Position numbers and translations under genes: made by a program. A DNA stretch of 64,000 nt from Candidatus Scalindua sp. SCAELEC01 (GTDB taxonomy: Bacteria; Planctomycetota; Brocadiia; Brocadiales; Scalinduaceae): assembly GCA_004282745.1 (NCBI GenBank), contig SHMT01000005.1:62001-126000 (forward strand). The letters run 5' to 3'. Of this stretch, positions 35,597-44,464 are shown piece after piece (within the stretch, counting starts at the first letter, position 1; each line of letters begins with the position of its first letter). The notes under the pieces were generated by a model. The model was not told the DNA's origin. It made no database searches and worked only from the letters and a program-made list of their open reading frames with translations.

Positions 35597-36098
35597 GTTA
35601 ACGGTGTTAAGTACCCAGCTTAATCCGCGTGTATGTCATTCCAAAACCTAAACGTAAGGCAATCCGGGAAATTGTGGGGGGCATGCAGTTTTTAACTAGT
35701 TTTTTTGTGGGAACGACAAATTGTCATACGGTTTTCCCTATAACGCCAGCAATCAGACAATATGTCATTACTTGGTTTTTTGTCTTTCGGTTAATACGGG
35801 TCTGGATGTGTGTGGAGAAGTACCCTTAGTATTTGGCAAATTAAAGGTTAAGGTTCAAAGCTTAAGTGTGGAAATTTTGTTTGTGGATTGTGGCATATTA
35901 ATTGCTCTTTTTTGGTCAGGTTTAGTTAACATCTATGGAACAAAAAAGCCGAACCTATTCTTGCGAAAAAATTAATAAAAAGTTTGTTTTTATGTTTGCG
36001 TTATCTGTAATTATTTGGTAGTTTCATTAGTCGCGGGTGATCGGCTTTTTTTTGAATTATTATTATTGAAAGTATATGGGGGGAGGGGTATATTGATT
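35597..36098. other. Upstream region of the NXR operon
   Basis: About 500 bases without a convincing gene; two overlapping short frames (35629-35829, 35721-35975) lack ribosome-binding sites and protein-like composition. The promoter of the NXR operon should lie here. A GGGGGGAGGGG at 36078-36088 is a strong ribosome-binding site for nxrC. Confidence 0.5.
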
Positions 36099-37064
36099 AT
36101 GTTGAACAAACTGTTGTTTAAATCTGTCCTATTTATGTGCGCTGGCGTAATGCTGCTTTTGGCTTCAAATGATAAAGTTTTTTCACAAGGTGTAGGTCTT
36201 GGTGCAGAAGCAGAAGCAACTGTGGAAGAGAACATCCCTAGAGAGAAAGCACTCGTTGTTAAGTATATCAATGCTGATCTCGATACTATTGATAAGGCAT
36301 TCAGTCAAGCAGCACCTCTTAAGCTTGAGCTTCAGATGCAAGACAGGGCGTTTCCCAATGGCGGAGGTTCTGTGAGTGCTCTGGAAGTGAGGGGGGTTCA
36401 CAATGGAAGCAGGATATTTTTTAATTTTAAGTGGAGTGATAAGACAAAGAATGATCGGGTTATTGCCGATCATCTATTTCGAGATGCTGTTGGCTTGATG
36501 TTCCCTCTTGATATAGTTACTATCTCTCCGGAAACACCGTTTAGTCCAAGAATGGGTGACAGGGGGAAGCCGGTAAACATCTGGCATTGGAAAGCTGATT
36601 GGGAGAGAGAAATGGACTCAGAGTGTGGATTTGAGCATATGGAGGATCAGTATCCAGATATGTTTACCGATTTTGATTTTCACACTCACCCTTTGCATTT
36701 TCATGATCAAGAGCTTCACAGTATACCTCTTATATCAGGTGGGAGGGCTGCGGGAAACATGCTCTCTCAGCCAAATAAAGGGACTACTGTGGAAGATCTG
36801 AATGCAATTGGTTTCAGTACACTGACGACACAAGACCATCAGGATGTGCAGGGAAAAGGCAAATGGGAAAATAGTGGGTGGAATGTGACAATGTATAGGG
36901 ATTTGATCACTGCCGATACGAATGATGTTCAGTTTATACCGGGAGTGGAGACGTTTTTTAATGTTGCGGTTTGGAACGGTGAAGAGGGCGACAGGAACGG
37001 TCAAAAGTCAATCAGCACAAGATGGAGTCCTGTAAAGCTTGAAACGGTAAAATATGACCAATAG
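36099..37064 (+). CDS. nxrC: Nitrite oxidoreductase gamma subunit (NxrC-like)
   Basis: This 321-residue protein is an ethylbenzene-dehydrogenase-type heme-binding subunit that would pass electrons out of NXR. The ATG at 36099 starts a signal peptide (KSVLFMCAGVMLLLASNDKVFSQ), so export by Sec is expected. The mature part contains VSALEVRGVHNGSRIFFNFK, DAVGLMFPLD and VNIWHWKADWERE, the beta-sandwich pattern of the family. CGFEH (residues 176-180) looks like a CxxCH heme c motif whose second cysteine has become Glu. It is the first gene of the NXR operon, 57 bases before nxrB. Confidence 0.88.
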   Translation: MLNKLLFKSVLFMCAGVMLLLASNDKVFSQGVGLGAEAEATVEENIPREKALVVKYINADLDTIDKAFSQAAPLKLELQMQDRAFPNGGGSVSALEVRGVHNGSRIFFNFKWSDKTKNDRVIADHLFRDAVGLMFPLDIVTISPETPFSPRMGDRGKPVNIWHWKADWEREMDSECGFEHMEDQYPDMFTDFDFHTHPLHFHDQELHSIPLISGGRAAGNMLSQPNKGTTVEDLNAIGFSTLTTQDHQDVQGKGKWENSGWNVTMYRDLITADTNDVQFIPGVETFFNVAVWNGEEGDRNGQKSISTRWSPVKLETVKYDQ

Positions 37065-37121
37065 GGATAAAATATTAAGGTATAAGATAGATGTAAATTA
37101 TAGATTTTAAGGAGGGGAATA

Positions 37122-38384
37122 ATGACACTTGTTCACAATTGGCATCTTGGGAGAAAGATGGAGTATCCATATTTTGAGTCAAGACCAAAACAGCAATTTG
37201 CTGCTGTCTTTAACATTAATAGGTGTATAGCCTGTCAGACCTGTACTATGGCCCATAAGAGCACCTGGACTTACAGTAAGGGGCAGGAGTATATGTGGTG
37301 GAACAATGTGGAAACAAAACCGTATGGGGGTTATCCACAATTTTGGGACCATAAAATATTGCAGTTGCTCTGGGATAACGGAAATAATCCGATGGAGTGG
37401 TATACGTCTGATGATGACAAGGATGCTACCTCGGCTCCTTATGGTCTCTACAATAGTGATACTATCTTCGAGTTGGCCCAAACAAAAGGTCTCAATCAGC
37501 AGGCGGTTGGGTATATACCGGATGACAAAGAGTGGCGGTTCCCAAATATTTATGAAGATACCGCAGCAAGTGAGAAGACAAACTATGAGACGGGTCCTGC
37601 AGCTGAGTCATCCGAGCTTCCGGAGCACAAGAGATGGTTTTTCTATCTCCAGAGGATCTGTAACCACTGTACATATCCTGCTTGTCTTGCTGCTTGCCCG
37701 AGGAAGGCGATCTATAAGCGTAAAGAGGACGGAATTGTCTTGATTGACCAGAAACGGTGTAGGGGTTACAGGAAGTGTGTAGAGCAGTGCCCTTACAAAA
37801 AGCCGATGTATAGAGGTGAGACTCGCATTTCAGAGAAGTGTATTGCCTGCTATCCTCGAGTTGAGGGTAAAGACCCTATCACGAAAGGGAGAAGGATGGA
37901 GGCGAGATGTATGGCTGCCTGTGTCGGGAAGATTCGGTTAAATGGGCTTTTGTCGGGTGACTACACAAAGCCGGATCCGAAGAATCCACTTGACTGGATG
38001 ATACACATTCACCGAGTAGCTTTGCCACTCTATCCTCAATTTGGCACGGAGCCAAATGTCTATTACATACCGCCAAGGTGGGCTCCAAGGAGCTATTTGC
38101 GGCAGATGTTTGGTCCTGGGGTAGATGAGGCGCTTGAAAAGTATGCAACGCCTTCAAGGGAACTAATGGCAGTGTTGCAGTTGTTTAGGACAACGCAGAC
38201 CATGTTTGCAAGATTTGAAATTGAGGATGGGAAGAAGATTTATGAAACTGAGGTTGATGGCAGGAAGTTTGAAGTGTACAATGACACGGTTATCGGTTTT
38301 GCATCAGACGGCACCGAGATGGTGAGGGTTCAGGTTGAGGAGCCTACCTGGGAGAGCGATGAGAAGAGGATGGTTACATACTAA
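37122..38384 (+). CDS. nxrB: Nitrite oxidoreductase beta subunit, iron-sulfur
   Basis: This 420-residue protein carries electrons between the molybdenum and heme subunits through four clusters. It has the NarH-type cysteine groups: CIACQTC (Cys35, 38, 41), CNHCTYPACLAACP, CRGYRKCVEQCP, and CIAC ... ARCMAAC. In the first group the usual fourth cysteine is His45 (TMAHKSTW). The stretch WTYSKGQEYMWWNNVETKPY is characteristic of anammox and Nitrospira-type NxrB. It has no signal peptide and should be exported with NxrA through the Tat pathway. AAGGAGGGG stands six to seven bases before the ATG. Confidence 0.95.
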   Translation: MTLVHNWHLGRKMEYPYFESRPKQQFAAVFNINRCIACQTCTMAHKSTWTYSKGQEYMWWNNVETKPYGGYPQFWDHKILQLLWDNGNNPMEWYTSDDDKDATSAPYGLYNSDTIFELAQTKGLNQQAVGYIPDDKEWRFPNIYEDTAASEKTNYETGPAAESSELPEHKRWFFYLQRICNHCTYPACLAACPRKAIYKRKEDGIVLIDQKRCRGYRKCVEQCPYKKPMYRGETRISEKCIACYPRVEGKDPITKGRRMEARCMAACVGKIRLNGLLSGDYTKPDPKNPLDWMIHIHRVALPLYPQFGTEPNVYYIPPRWAPRSYLRQMFGPGVDEALEKYATPSRELMAVLQLFRTTQTMFARFEIEDGKKIYETEVDGRKFEVYNDTVIGFASDGTEMVRVQVEEPTWESDEKRMVTY

Positions 38385-38451
38385 AGATTTAGTAATAAAA
38401 CTGATATTTTGAATTTAAGTGATAATGTCTGAGTTATATGGAGGATTATAT

Positions 38452-39054
38452 ATGAAGCACCCGAAACATGTTGGATTGTTTATTGCGCTCGCTTTTTTGG
38501 GCATAAGCATTGTCGGTTTCTGTTCCAGGAGTTATGCGGCAGAGGAGTGGGAACCCGGGTTTGAGGCGTTTAAACCTTGGAACGACCCTGGTTATCATCA
38601 GAGAAATACGGGAAATATTGATTGGAACTCCTTTGAGGAGTTGCCTGCTGAAGAGACGAAACACGGTGCACCAAAGCATACTGATATTTACTGGATTGAG
38701 GGGGAAAAAGGGTGGATTAACCGTATGCGGGAGGCTGAGGGGCGATCGAGGCTGAAGTACCAGACACCGGCGAATTTGAGCGCTGATAAATACCATAGTG
38801 CCTGTCCTTTGTGTGGCTTTGCAACCTATTTTTGGCTTGATAATGGTGATATGGACAGCGAAACGATAAAGACCATTCAAGCCGATTATCCTAGCTGGAA
38901 ACAAGCTGATGGCGCTTGTCGTTATTGTTTTGAGACTTACGCGGTAAGGTCTGGGGCATGGTATGACGGCAAGCTCGCTTCCTCTACCGATGAGTACGTG
39001 ATTGGTTACAACAAGTCAAAGGGTGTGCAGGATTATTTTAAACAGGTGAAGTGA
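38452..39054 (+). CDS. Exported two-CxxC protein in the NXR operon
   Basis: This 200-residue protein has a signal peptide ending SYA-A (residues 1-29) and follows GGAGG by seven bases. The mature N-terminal half is Trp- and Glu-rich. Residues 118-170 hold CPLCGF, a DYPSW segment and CRYC, with 35 residues between Cys121 and Cys156. The same domain with the same spacing closes the metallopeptidase-like protein at 39844-40821. It is probably a zinc- or heme-linked accessory subunit or folding factor of NXR outside the cytoplasm. I know no assigned function. Confidence 0.75.
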   Translation: MKHPKHVGLFIALAFLGISIVGFCSRSYAAEEWEPGFEAFKPWNDPGYHQRNTGNIDWNSFEELPAEETKHGAPKHTDIYWIEGEKGWINRMREAEGRSRLKYQTPANLSADKYHSACPLCGFATYFWLDNGDMDSETIKTIQADYPSWKQADGACRYCFETYAVRSGAWYDGKLASSTDEYVIGYNKSKGVQDYFKQVK

Positions 39055-39074
39055 TGGAGAGATTGGGTGTCTAA

Positions 39075-39851
39075 ATGGAAAATGATAAAAAAAATGAAGT
39101 AGACGGTTTGCTGGCGGCGAGCCAGGTGTATCAATTTCTCTCTACCTGTCTGTTTGAACTTGATAAAGAGACGTTCGACTTGGTCACTAATGAAGAGTAT
39201 TTGGGCGAGGTCGAAAGTTGTCTGAGCAAGAGTGGTGATGGTGAGTTGTCTGAAACCTTCAGGATGCTGAGGGAGAATTTGCAAAACACCGATTGTGAAA
39301 CATTGGCCCAGGGTTTTCGGTCTACGTTTGGGAGCTCTACTGTTGCCATGGACTGTCCACCCTTTGAGATGTATTTCAGTGGTTCACACATATGGCAGCA
39401 AACACAGGACCTTGCCGATATCTCTGGTTTTTATAAGGCGTATGGGCTGGAAATTGCCGAGGGAGATTCAACGAGTAGGTGGGACCATATTGCTGTGGAG
39501 TTGGAGTTTATGCACTTTATAACGTATAAACTCGCCTATGCCATAGAAAATGATCATGGAAAAGATGATTTTGATCTGTGTCTGGCTGGTAAAAAAAAGT
39601 TTTTAATGGCCCACATTGGTCGATGGATAAATGCCTTTTCGATAACAACGAGTAAGAAATCTCCGGTAGAGTTTTACCGTCATGTTGCAAAATTGGCAAA
39701 TACTTTTATTCATATTGAAATGGAGAAGCTTGAGATTGATACCGAAGAGGTAGATGCCTCCCATGGAAATGAGCCTGACTATATGCAGAGGCTTGAAGGT
39801 AAGAGCGCGTCGGCGTGTGACTCTTGTATGGAAGAGGAAGAGTATGCTTAA
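39075..39851 (+). CDS. TorD/NarJ-family NXR chaperone
   Basis: This 258-residue all-helical cytoplasmic protein binds the immature molybdoenzyme and its Tat signal until cofactor insertion is complete. It has the family core: LLAASQVYQFLSTCLFELD, CPPFEMYFSGSHIWQQTQDL, ADISGFYKAYGLEI and RWDHIAVELEFMHFITYKLA. A C-terminal extension (SACDSCMEEEEYA) adds a CxxC. Its client is almost surely NxrA, encoded two genes downstream. The end overlaps the next gene by eight bases. Confidence 0.88.
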   Translation: MENDKKNEVDGLLAASQVYQFLSTCLFELDKETFDLVTNEEYLGEVESCLSKSGDGELSETFRMLRENLQNTDCETLAQGFRSTFGSSTVAMDCPPFEMYFSGSHIWQQTQDLADISGFYKAYGLEIAEGDSTSRWDHIAVELEFMHFITYKLAYAIENDHGKDDFDLCLAGKKKFLMAHIGRWINAFSITTSKKSPVEFYRHVAKLANTFIHIEMEKLEIDTEEVDASHGNEPDYMQRLEGKSASACDSCMEEEEYA

Positions 39852-40821
39852 GACGGAAGAGAAAGAGTCGAGAGAGCTTGATATCAAGTATGACCCGCAA
39901 TTGGTTGACGATATTGTTTACAAAGGCTTGGCAGATAGGGAAAAAAGTGGAGATTATGATCTCTATGTCGCTTATCATAAAAAAAGGGACGCAATCTACG
40001 AGCTAGAGCCGGAAATGAGGCCGAAGAAATTCAGGGAGCTTGATAATGAGTTCTTTAAGCTGTTAGGGTATGATGGTTTTGTTTCTGAAGTGTTTGGTGA
40101 GTTTCCTGACATCAAAGAGATTGTTGAGGAGGTACATGTTAGGAGGGCTACAACACGGCAAAATGAAGGGTCAAATGTGGTTGATGAAGGGAAAAAAGTG
40201 ATTGTACGGCTATACCCAGAGCTTTTTCTTACCGGTGAAGAGATCTCCAAGGTGATGCGTCACGAGCTCATGCATGTCTCTGATATCATGGACAAGGATT
40301 TCGGCTATAGGGTAGAGGATTTTGACCCTTCACCTATGGAAGACCGTATCATTCGGGATAGGTATCGTCTTTTTTGGGATATTTACGTCGACGGACGGTT
40401 GGAAAAGATGGGGAAAGAGACTTATGGCACCAGGGAGAGCTGGAAGAGAGAATTTGATAACTTCTTTAAAAAAATTCCAGATGACACCAGGGCGCAGATT
40501 TTTACCAGACTCTGGGGTGTTGATGAGCCTTTAACTCATGACAAAATTGTTGAGTTGTCGAGAGAGATAAATAATGTGTTGTCATTGGCTGAGGTTGAAA
40601 ATAATCTCGATGAGAGTGGAGAAGAGTTGGAGAAGGTAGGTCCGCTGCCCGGAACAACATGCCCTCTCTGTGGTTTTCCATCGTTTGAATGGCTCGAGGA
40701 GGTGGCTAATGATGAAGAGATGGTTAAAGTGTTAAAAGAGGATTTTCCGGACTGGGAACCGCATCATGGTGTTTGTGCCAGGTGCACCGAATACTATAAA
40801 ATCAAGGCAGGTAAGTGGTAG
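39844..40821 (+). CDS. HExxH metallopeptidase-like protein with a two-CxxC domain
   Basis: This 325-residue protein has no signal peptide, so it acts in the cytoplasm. The ATG at 39844 overlaps the chaperone gene by eight bases and is served by GGAAGAGGAAG. Residues 139-150 (RHELMHVSDIMD) hold a zincin motif HELMH, with a possible third ligand in the acidic stretch near 165-180. Residues 273-325 (CPLCGF ... DFPDW ... CARC ... KAGKW) match the domain of the exported protein at 38452-39054. A role as protease or zinc-dependent maturation factor for NxrA is inferred from position; no known NXR or NarG operon gene of this kind comes to mind. Confidence 0.78.
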   Translation: MLKTEEKESRELDIKYDPQLVDDIVYKGLADREKSGDYDLYVAYHKKRDAIYELEPEMRPKKFRELDNEFFKLLGYDGFVSEVFGEFPDIKEIVEEVHVRRATTRQNEGSNVVDEGKKVIVRLYPELFLTGEEISKVMRHELMHVSDIMDKDFGYRVEDFDPSPMEDRIIRDRYRLFWDIYVDGRLEKMGKETYGTRESWKREFDNFFKKIPDDTRAQIFTRLWGVDEPLTHDKIVELSREINNVLSLAEVENNLDESGEELEKVGPLPGTTCPLCGFPSFEWLEEVANDEEMVKVLKEDFPDWEPHHGVCARCTEYYKIKAGKW

Positions 40822-40868
40822 TTTGAAGTGCAAAAATATTATTATATATATGAGAAGGAGGGGAGTTT

Positions 40869-43800
40869 ATGAATCTTACACGTAGGACGTTTATTAAGAT
40901 TGCTGGAGGGGTGACTGCGGCTGTTTCAATACCAACGAGGAGGGCTTTGGCCTTTAAATCGCTGAAGCCTGCGGTCGAGGCGAACAACCCTCTCGATGCT
41001 TACCCTGAAAGGGGTTGGGAAGATGTATACCGTGATCAATACCGTTATGATCGCAGCTTTGCGTTTTGTTGTTCCCCGAACGATACCCATCAATGCAGGG
41101 TGAGGGCCTTTGTCAGGAATGGCGTGGTAATTCGTGTAGAACAAGATTACGAACATCAGGACTATGGAGACTTAGAGGGGAGGAAACCTCAAAGGACCTG
41201 GAACCCCAGGATGTGTTTAAAGGGGTATACCTTTTTTAGAAGGGTATACGGTCCGCACAGATTGAGACACCCCCTTCTGAGAAAAGGGTGGAAGGAGTGG
41301 GCGGATGATGGTTTCCCTGAGCTTGACTGGGATAATAGAGAGAAATATAGGTTTACCACTCGGGGGTCAGATGAACTGTTAAAGACGTCATGGGATGATA
41401 TCGTGGATTATGTCGCGAGAGGTATGATCCACATTGCCAAGACCTATAGCGGTGAGGCGGGGAAGAAAAGACTGCTGGAGAGGGACAAATATGCTCCGGA
41501 GACTCTCACTCACTGGAACGGTGCCGGTACGAGATGCTTTAAAAACCGAGGTGGGATGGGGTTATTGGGCGTGATTGGGAAATACATGGGGATGTATCGT
41601 TTCTCCAATATGCTTGCCCTCCTTGATGCCAATGTAAGAGGTGTTGGTCCAGATAAGGCGATGGGTGGCAGGAGATTTTCAAATTACACGTGGCATGGTG
41701 ATCAGGCGCCAGGGCATCCTTTTGTTCATGGATTGCAGGCATCGGACGTTGATTTTGCGGATCTTAGATATACCAAGCTACTCATACAGGTTGGTAAAAA
41801 TCTGATTGAAAACAAGATGCCTGAGGCCCACTGGTTGACAGAGATCATGGAGAGGGGTGGAAAGTTGGTATGTATCACTCCAGAATACAGCCCCTCAGCA
41901 ACAAAGGTCGATTATTGGATACCTTGCAGAACAGGGATTTCAGACACGACGATTTTTCTCTGTTTGACCAAGATATTAATTGATAACAAATGGTATGACG
42001 CAGACTTTGTCAAGAAGTTTACCGATTTCCCACTCCTTATCAGGACTGATACCTTGAAGAGGTTGAAGGCTGAAGAGGTAATTGCCGGCTATAAAGCACC
42101 AGCGCTTGACTATAGCCACACGGTGCAGGGGTTGTCACAGGAACAGCGTGATTCAATTGGAGACTTCGTTGTTTATGATTCAAAGACAAAGGGAGTTAAG
42201 GCCATAACCAGGGAAGATGTTGGTAAGAAGATGGTGTCGAAAGGTATAGATCCTGCACTGGAAGGTACTTTTAAAGTGAAAACAGTGGATGGTAAAGAGA
42301 TTGAGGTTATGACACTGTTTGATATGTATAAGATACATCTGAAAGACTTTGATGTAAAGACCACTGCTGAGATAACCGGTTCACCACCTCATCTGATCGA
42401 GAGGTTGGCCAAGGATCTTGCTACGATAAAACCTGCAGCCATCCACTATGGAGAGGGTATAAACCACTATTTCCATGCTACGCTCCATAATAGGGCAACC
42501 TATCTGCCGTTAATGCTAACCGGAAATATTGGCTATCATGGTTCAGGATCCCATACTTGGGCGGGTAACTATAAGGCCGGAAACTTTCAGGCTTCGAAGT
42601 GGTCGGGTCCCGGTTTTAAGGGCATTATCGCTGAGGATCCGTTTGACATGAACCTTGATCCTCGTGCTGATGGTAAGAATATCCATGCACATAGTTATGC
42701 TATGGATGAAGAGGTGGCTTATTGGAACCATGGTGATACTCCTTTAATCGTCAATACCCCTAAGTTCGGGAGAAAGAGTTTTACCGGTGTGACCCACTAT
42801 AACACTCCTACCAAGGTTCTGTGGTTCAATAACGTAAATCTGCTTAACAATGCTAAATGGGTTTATGAGATGTTCAAAAATGTAAATCCGCGGATCGATC
42901 TGATCATGTCAAGTGATATTATGATGACATCGTCAATTCAATATGCTGACGTTGGATTTCCAGTCAACTCCTGGATGGAATTTGAACATTATGAGGTTAC
43001 CTGCTCGTGTTCAAATCCATTCTTGCAGGTGTGGAAGGGGGGTATTAAACCGCTTCACGATACGAAGGATGATGTTATGGTCCCTGCCTTGATTGGAAAA
43101 AGGATGGGTGAGATCCTTGGGGATGGCAGATTTGCAGACTACTGGAAATTTGCCCTTGAGGGGAGACCGGAGATCTATATGCAACGGCTCTTTGACGGGA
43201 GTGTTCCGACCAGAGGTTACAATGTGAATCAGATGATTGCCGGTAAATATGGAGTTCCCGGTGGAGCACTCTTGAATTTCGGTACCTATCCAAGGACACC
43301 GATGTATGAGCAGGTGGTCTATGATCGTCCATTTGCAACTGATGATGGAAGGTTACATTCTTACTGTGACATACCTGAAGCAATTGAATACGGAGAGAAC
43401 TTTGTTTGCCACAGGGAGGCTGTTGAGGCTACGCCTTATCTTCCAAATGTAATTGTGAGCTCAAACCCTTATATAAGGCCAGAGGATTACGGTATCCCTC
43501 AGAGTCATATGGGGGCTGATGAGCGTCATGTGAGGAATATCAAGATGCCGTGGAGCGAGGTGAAGAAGACGAAGAATCCTCTCTGGGAGAGGGGCTATCG
43601 ATTCTATTGTGTTACTCCAAAGACGAGGCACAGGGTCCATTCACAGTGGAGTACGGTAGATTGGAACCTTATCTGGAATAACAACTTTGGCGATCCATAT
43701 AGAATGGATAAGAGAAGTCCTGGCGCAGGTGAGCATCAGCTCCATATAAATCCTGAAGCAGCCAAGGACCTTGCTATCAACGATGGTGATTACATCTATG

Positions 43801-44315
43801 TTGACGCAAATCCCGTAGATAGACCGTACCGAGGTTGGAAACCGAACGATCCGTTTTATAAGGTTGCACGGTTGATGGTGAGGGCTAAATACAATCCAGC
43901 TTATCCGTATCATACCACGATGATGAAACATTCTACAAATGTTTCAACTGAGAAAAGTGTTAAGGCACACGAGACCAGGAAAGACGGAATGGCAATGTCT
44001 TCTGACGGTTATCTCGCAAACTTTAGATATGGATCACAGCAGTCTATCACAAGGTCTTGGTTGATGCCGATGCATCAGACAGATACGCTTTTCCATAAGA
44101 AGAAGGTTGCAATGGGGTATATGCATGGTGGTGAGGCAGATAACCACGTTGTGAATACGGTACCGAAGGAAACCTTGGTGAGGATCACGAAGGCTGAAGA
44201 TGGAGGCCTCGGTGCTAAAGGTGTCTGGGAACCGGCAAGAACAGGATTTACTCCTGCAAATGAGAGTAAGTTTATGAAACTCTATCTTGGAGGAGGAACT
44301 ACTACCGTAGAGTAG
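40869..44315 (+). CDS. nxrA: Nitrite oxidoreductase alpha subunit, molybdopterin
   Basis: This 1148-residue catalytic subunit oxidises nitrite to nitrate at a molybdenum bis-MGD centre. The N-terminus NLTRRTFIKIAGG is a Tat signal, so the folded enzyme is exported. Cys67/68, Asp72, His74, Cys76 and Cys116 (RSFAFCCSPNDTHQC, NPRMC) are candidates for the proximal iron-sulfur cluster. Asp278 in WHGDQAPGHP sits where NarG has its molybdenum-binding aspartate. HYGEGINHY, GSGSHTWAG and YRMDKRSPGAGEHQLHINPE are typical of the NXR branch. The length equals that of known anammox NxrA. AAGGAGGGGAG lies before the ATG. It is the last gene of the operon. Confidence 0.96.
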   Translation: MNLTRRTFIKIAGGVTAAVSIPTRRALAFKSLKPAVEANNPLDAYPERGWEDVYRDQYRYDRSFAFCCSPNDTHQCRVRAFVRNGVVIRVEQDYEHQDYGDLEGRKPQRTWNPRMCLKGYTFFRRVYGPHRLRHPLLRKGWKEWADDGFPELDWDNREKYRFTTRGSDELLKTSWDDIVDYVARGMIHIAKTYSGEAGKKRLLERDKYAPETLTHWNGAGTRCFKNRGGMGLLGVIGKYMGMYRFSNMLALLDANVRGVGPDKAMGGRRFSNYTWHGDQAPGHPFVHGLQASDVDFADLRYTKLLIQVGKNLIENKMPEAHWLTEIMERGGKLVCITPEYSPSATKVDYWIPCRTGISDTTIFLCLTKILIDNKWYDADFVKKFTDFPLLIRTDTLKRLKAEEVIAGYKAPALDYSHTVQGLSQEQRDSIGDFVVYDSKTKGVKAITREDVGKKMVSKGIDPALEGTFKVKTVDGKEIEVMTLFDMYKIHLKDFDVKTTAEITGSPPHLIERLAKDLATIKPAAIHYGEGINHYFHATLHNRATYLPLMLTGNIGYHGSGSHTWAGNYKAGNFQASKWSGPGFKGIIAEDPFDMNLDPRADGKNIHAHSYAMDEEVAYWNHGDTPLIVNTPKFGRKSFTGVTHYNTPTKVLWFNNVNLLNNAKWVYEMFKNVNPRIDLIMSSDIMMTSSIQYADVGFPVNSWMEFEHYEVTCSCSNPFLQVWKGGIKPLHDTKDDVMVPALIGKRMGEILGDGRFADYWKFALEGRPEIYMQRLFDGSVPTRGYNVNQMIAGKYGVPGGALLNFGTYPRTPMYEQVVYDRPFATDDGRLHSYCDIPEAIEYGENFVCHREAVEATPYLPNVIVSSNPYIRPEDYGIPQSHMGADERHVRNIKMPWSEVKKTKNPLWERGYRFYCVTPKTRHRVHSQWSTVDWNLIWNNNFGDPYRMDKRSPGAGEHQLHINPEAAKDLAINDGDYIYVDANPVDRPYRGWKPNDPFYKVARLMVRAKYNPAYPYHTTMMKHSTNVSTEKSVKAHETRKDGMAMSSDGYLANFRYGSQQSITRSWLMPMHQTDTLFHKKKVAMGYMHGGEADNHVVNTVPKETLVRITKAEDGGLGAKGVWEPARTGFTPANESKFMKLYLGGGTTTVE

Positions 44316-44343
44316 TTTTTACGTTTTTTACTATTGTTATACT

Positions 44344-44378
44344 AAAAAAGCCCCTAACTAAAAACTAGGGGCTTTTTT
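44344..44378 (+). terminator. Intrinsic terminator after nxrA
   Basis: AAAAAAGCCCCTA pairs with TAGGGGCTTTTTT across a 9-base loop, 28 bases after the nxrA stop. The T-run follows the stem on the plus strand, and the symmetric A-run makes it bidirectional. Confidence 0.92.
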
Positions 44379-44464
44379 CTTATACATCAAGCAGTCGTTT
44401 TGTATATCTATAGTGATTTCACTACCATTAAGTTTATAACCATGCTGTTTTTAAGGATTATGTA

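Noticed and set aside
35629-35975. Two overlapping short frames upstream of nxrC
   Set aside because: No ribosome-binding site, no motif, and they overlap in different frames.
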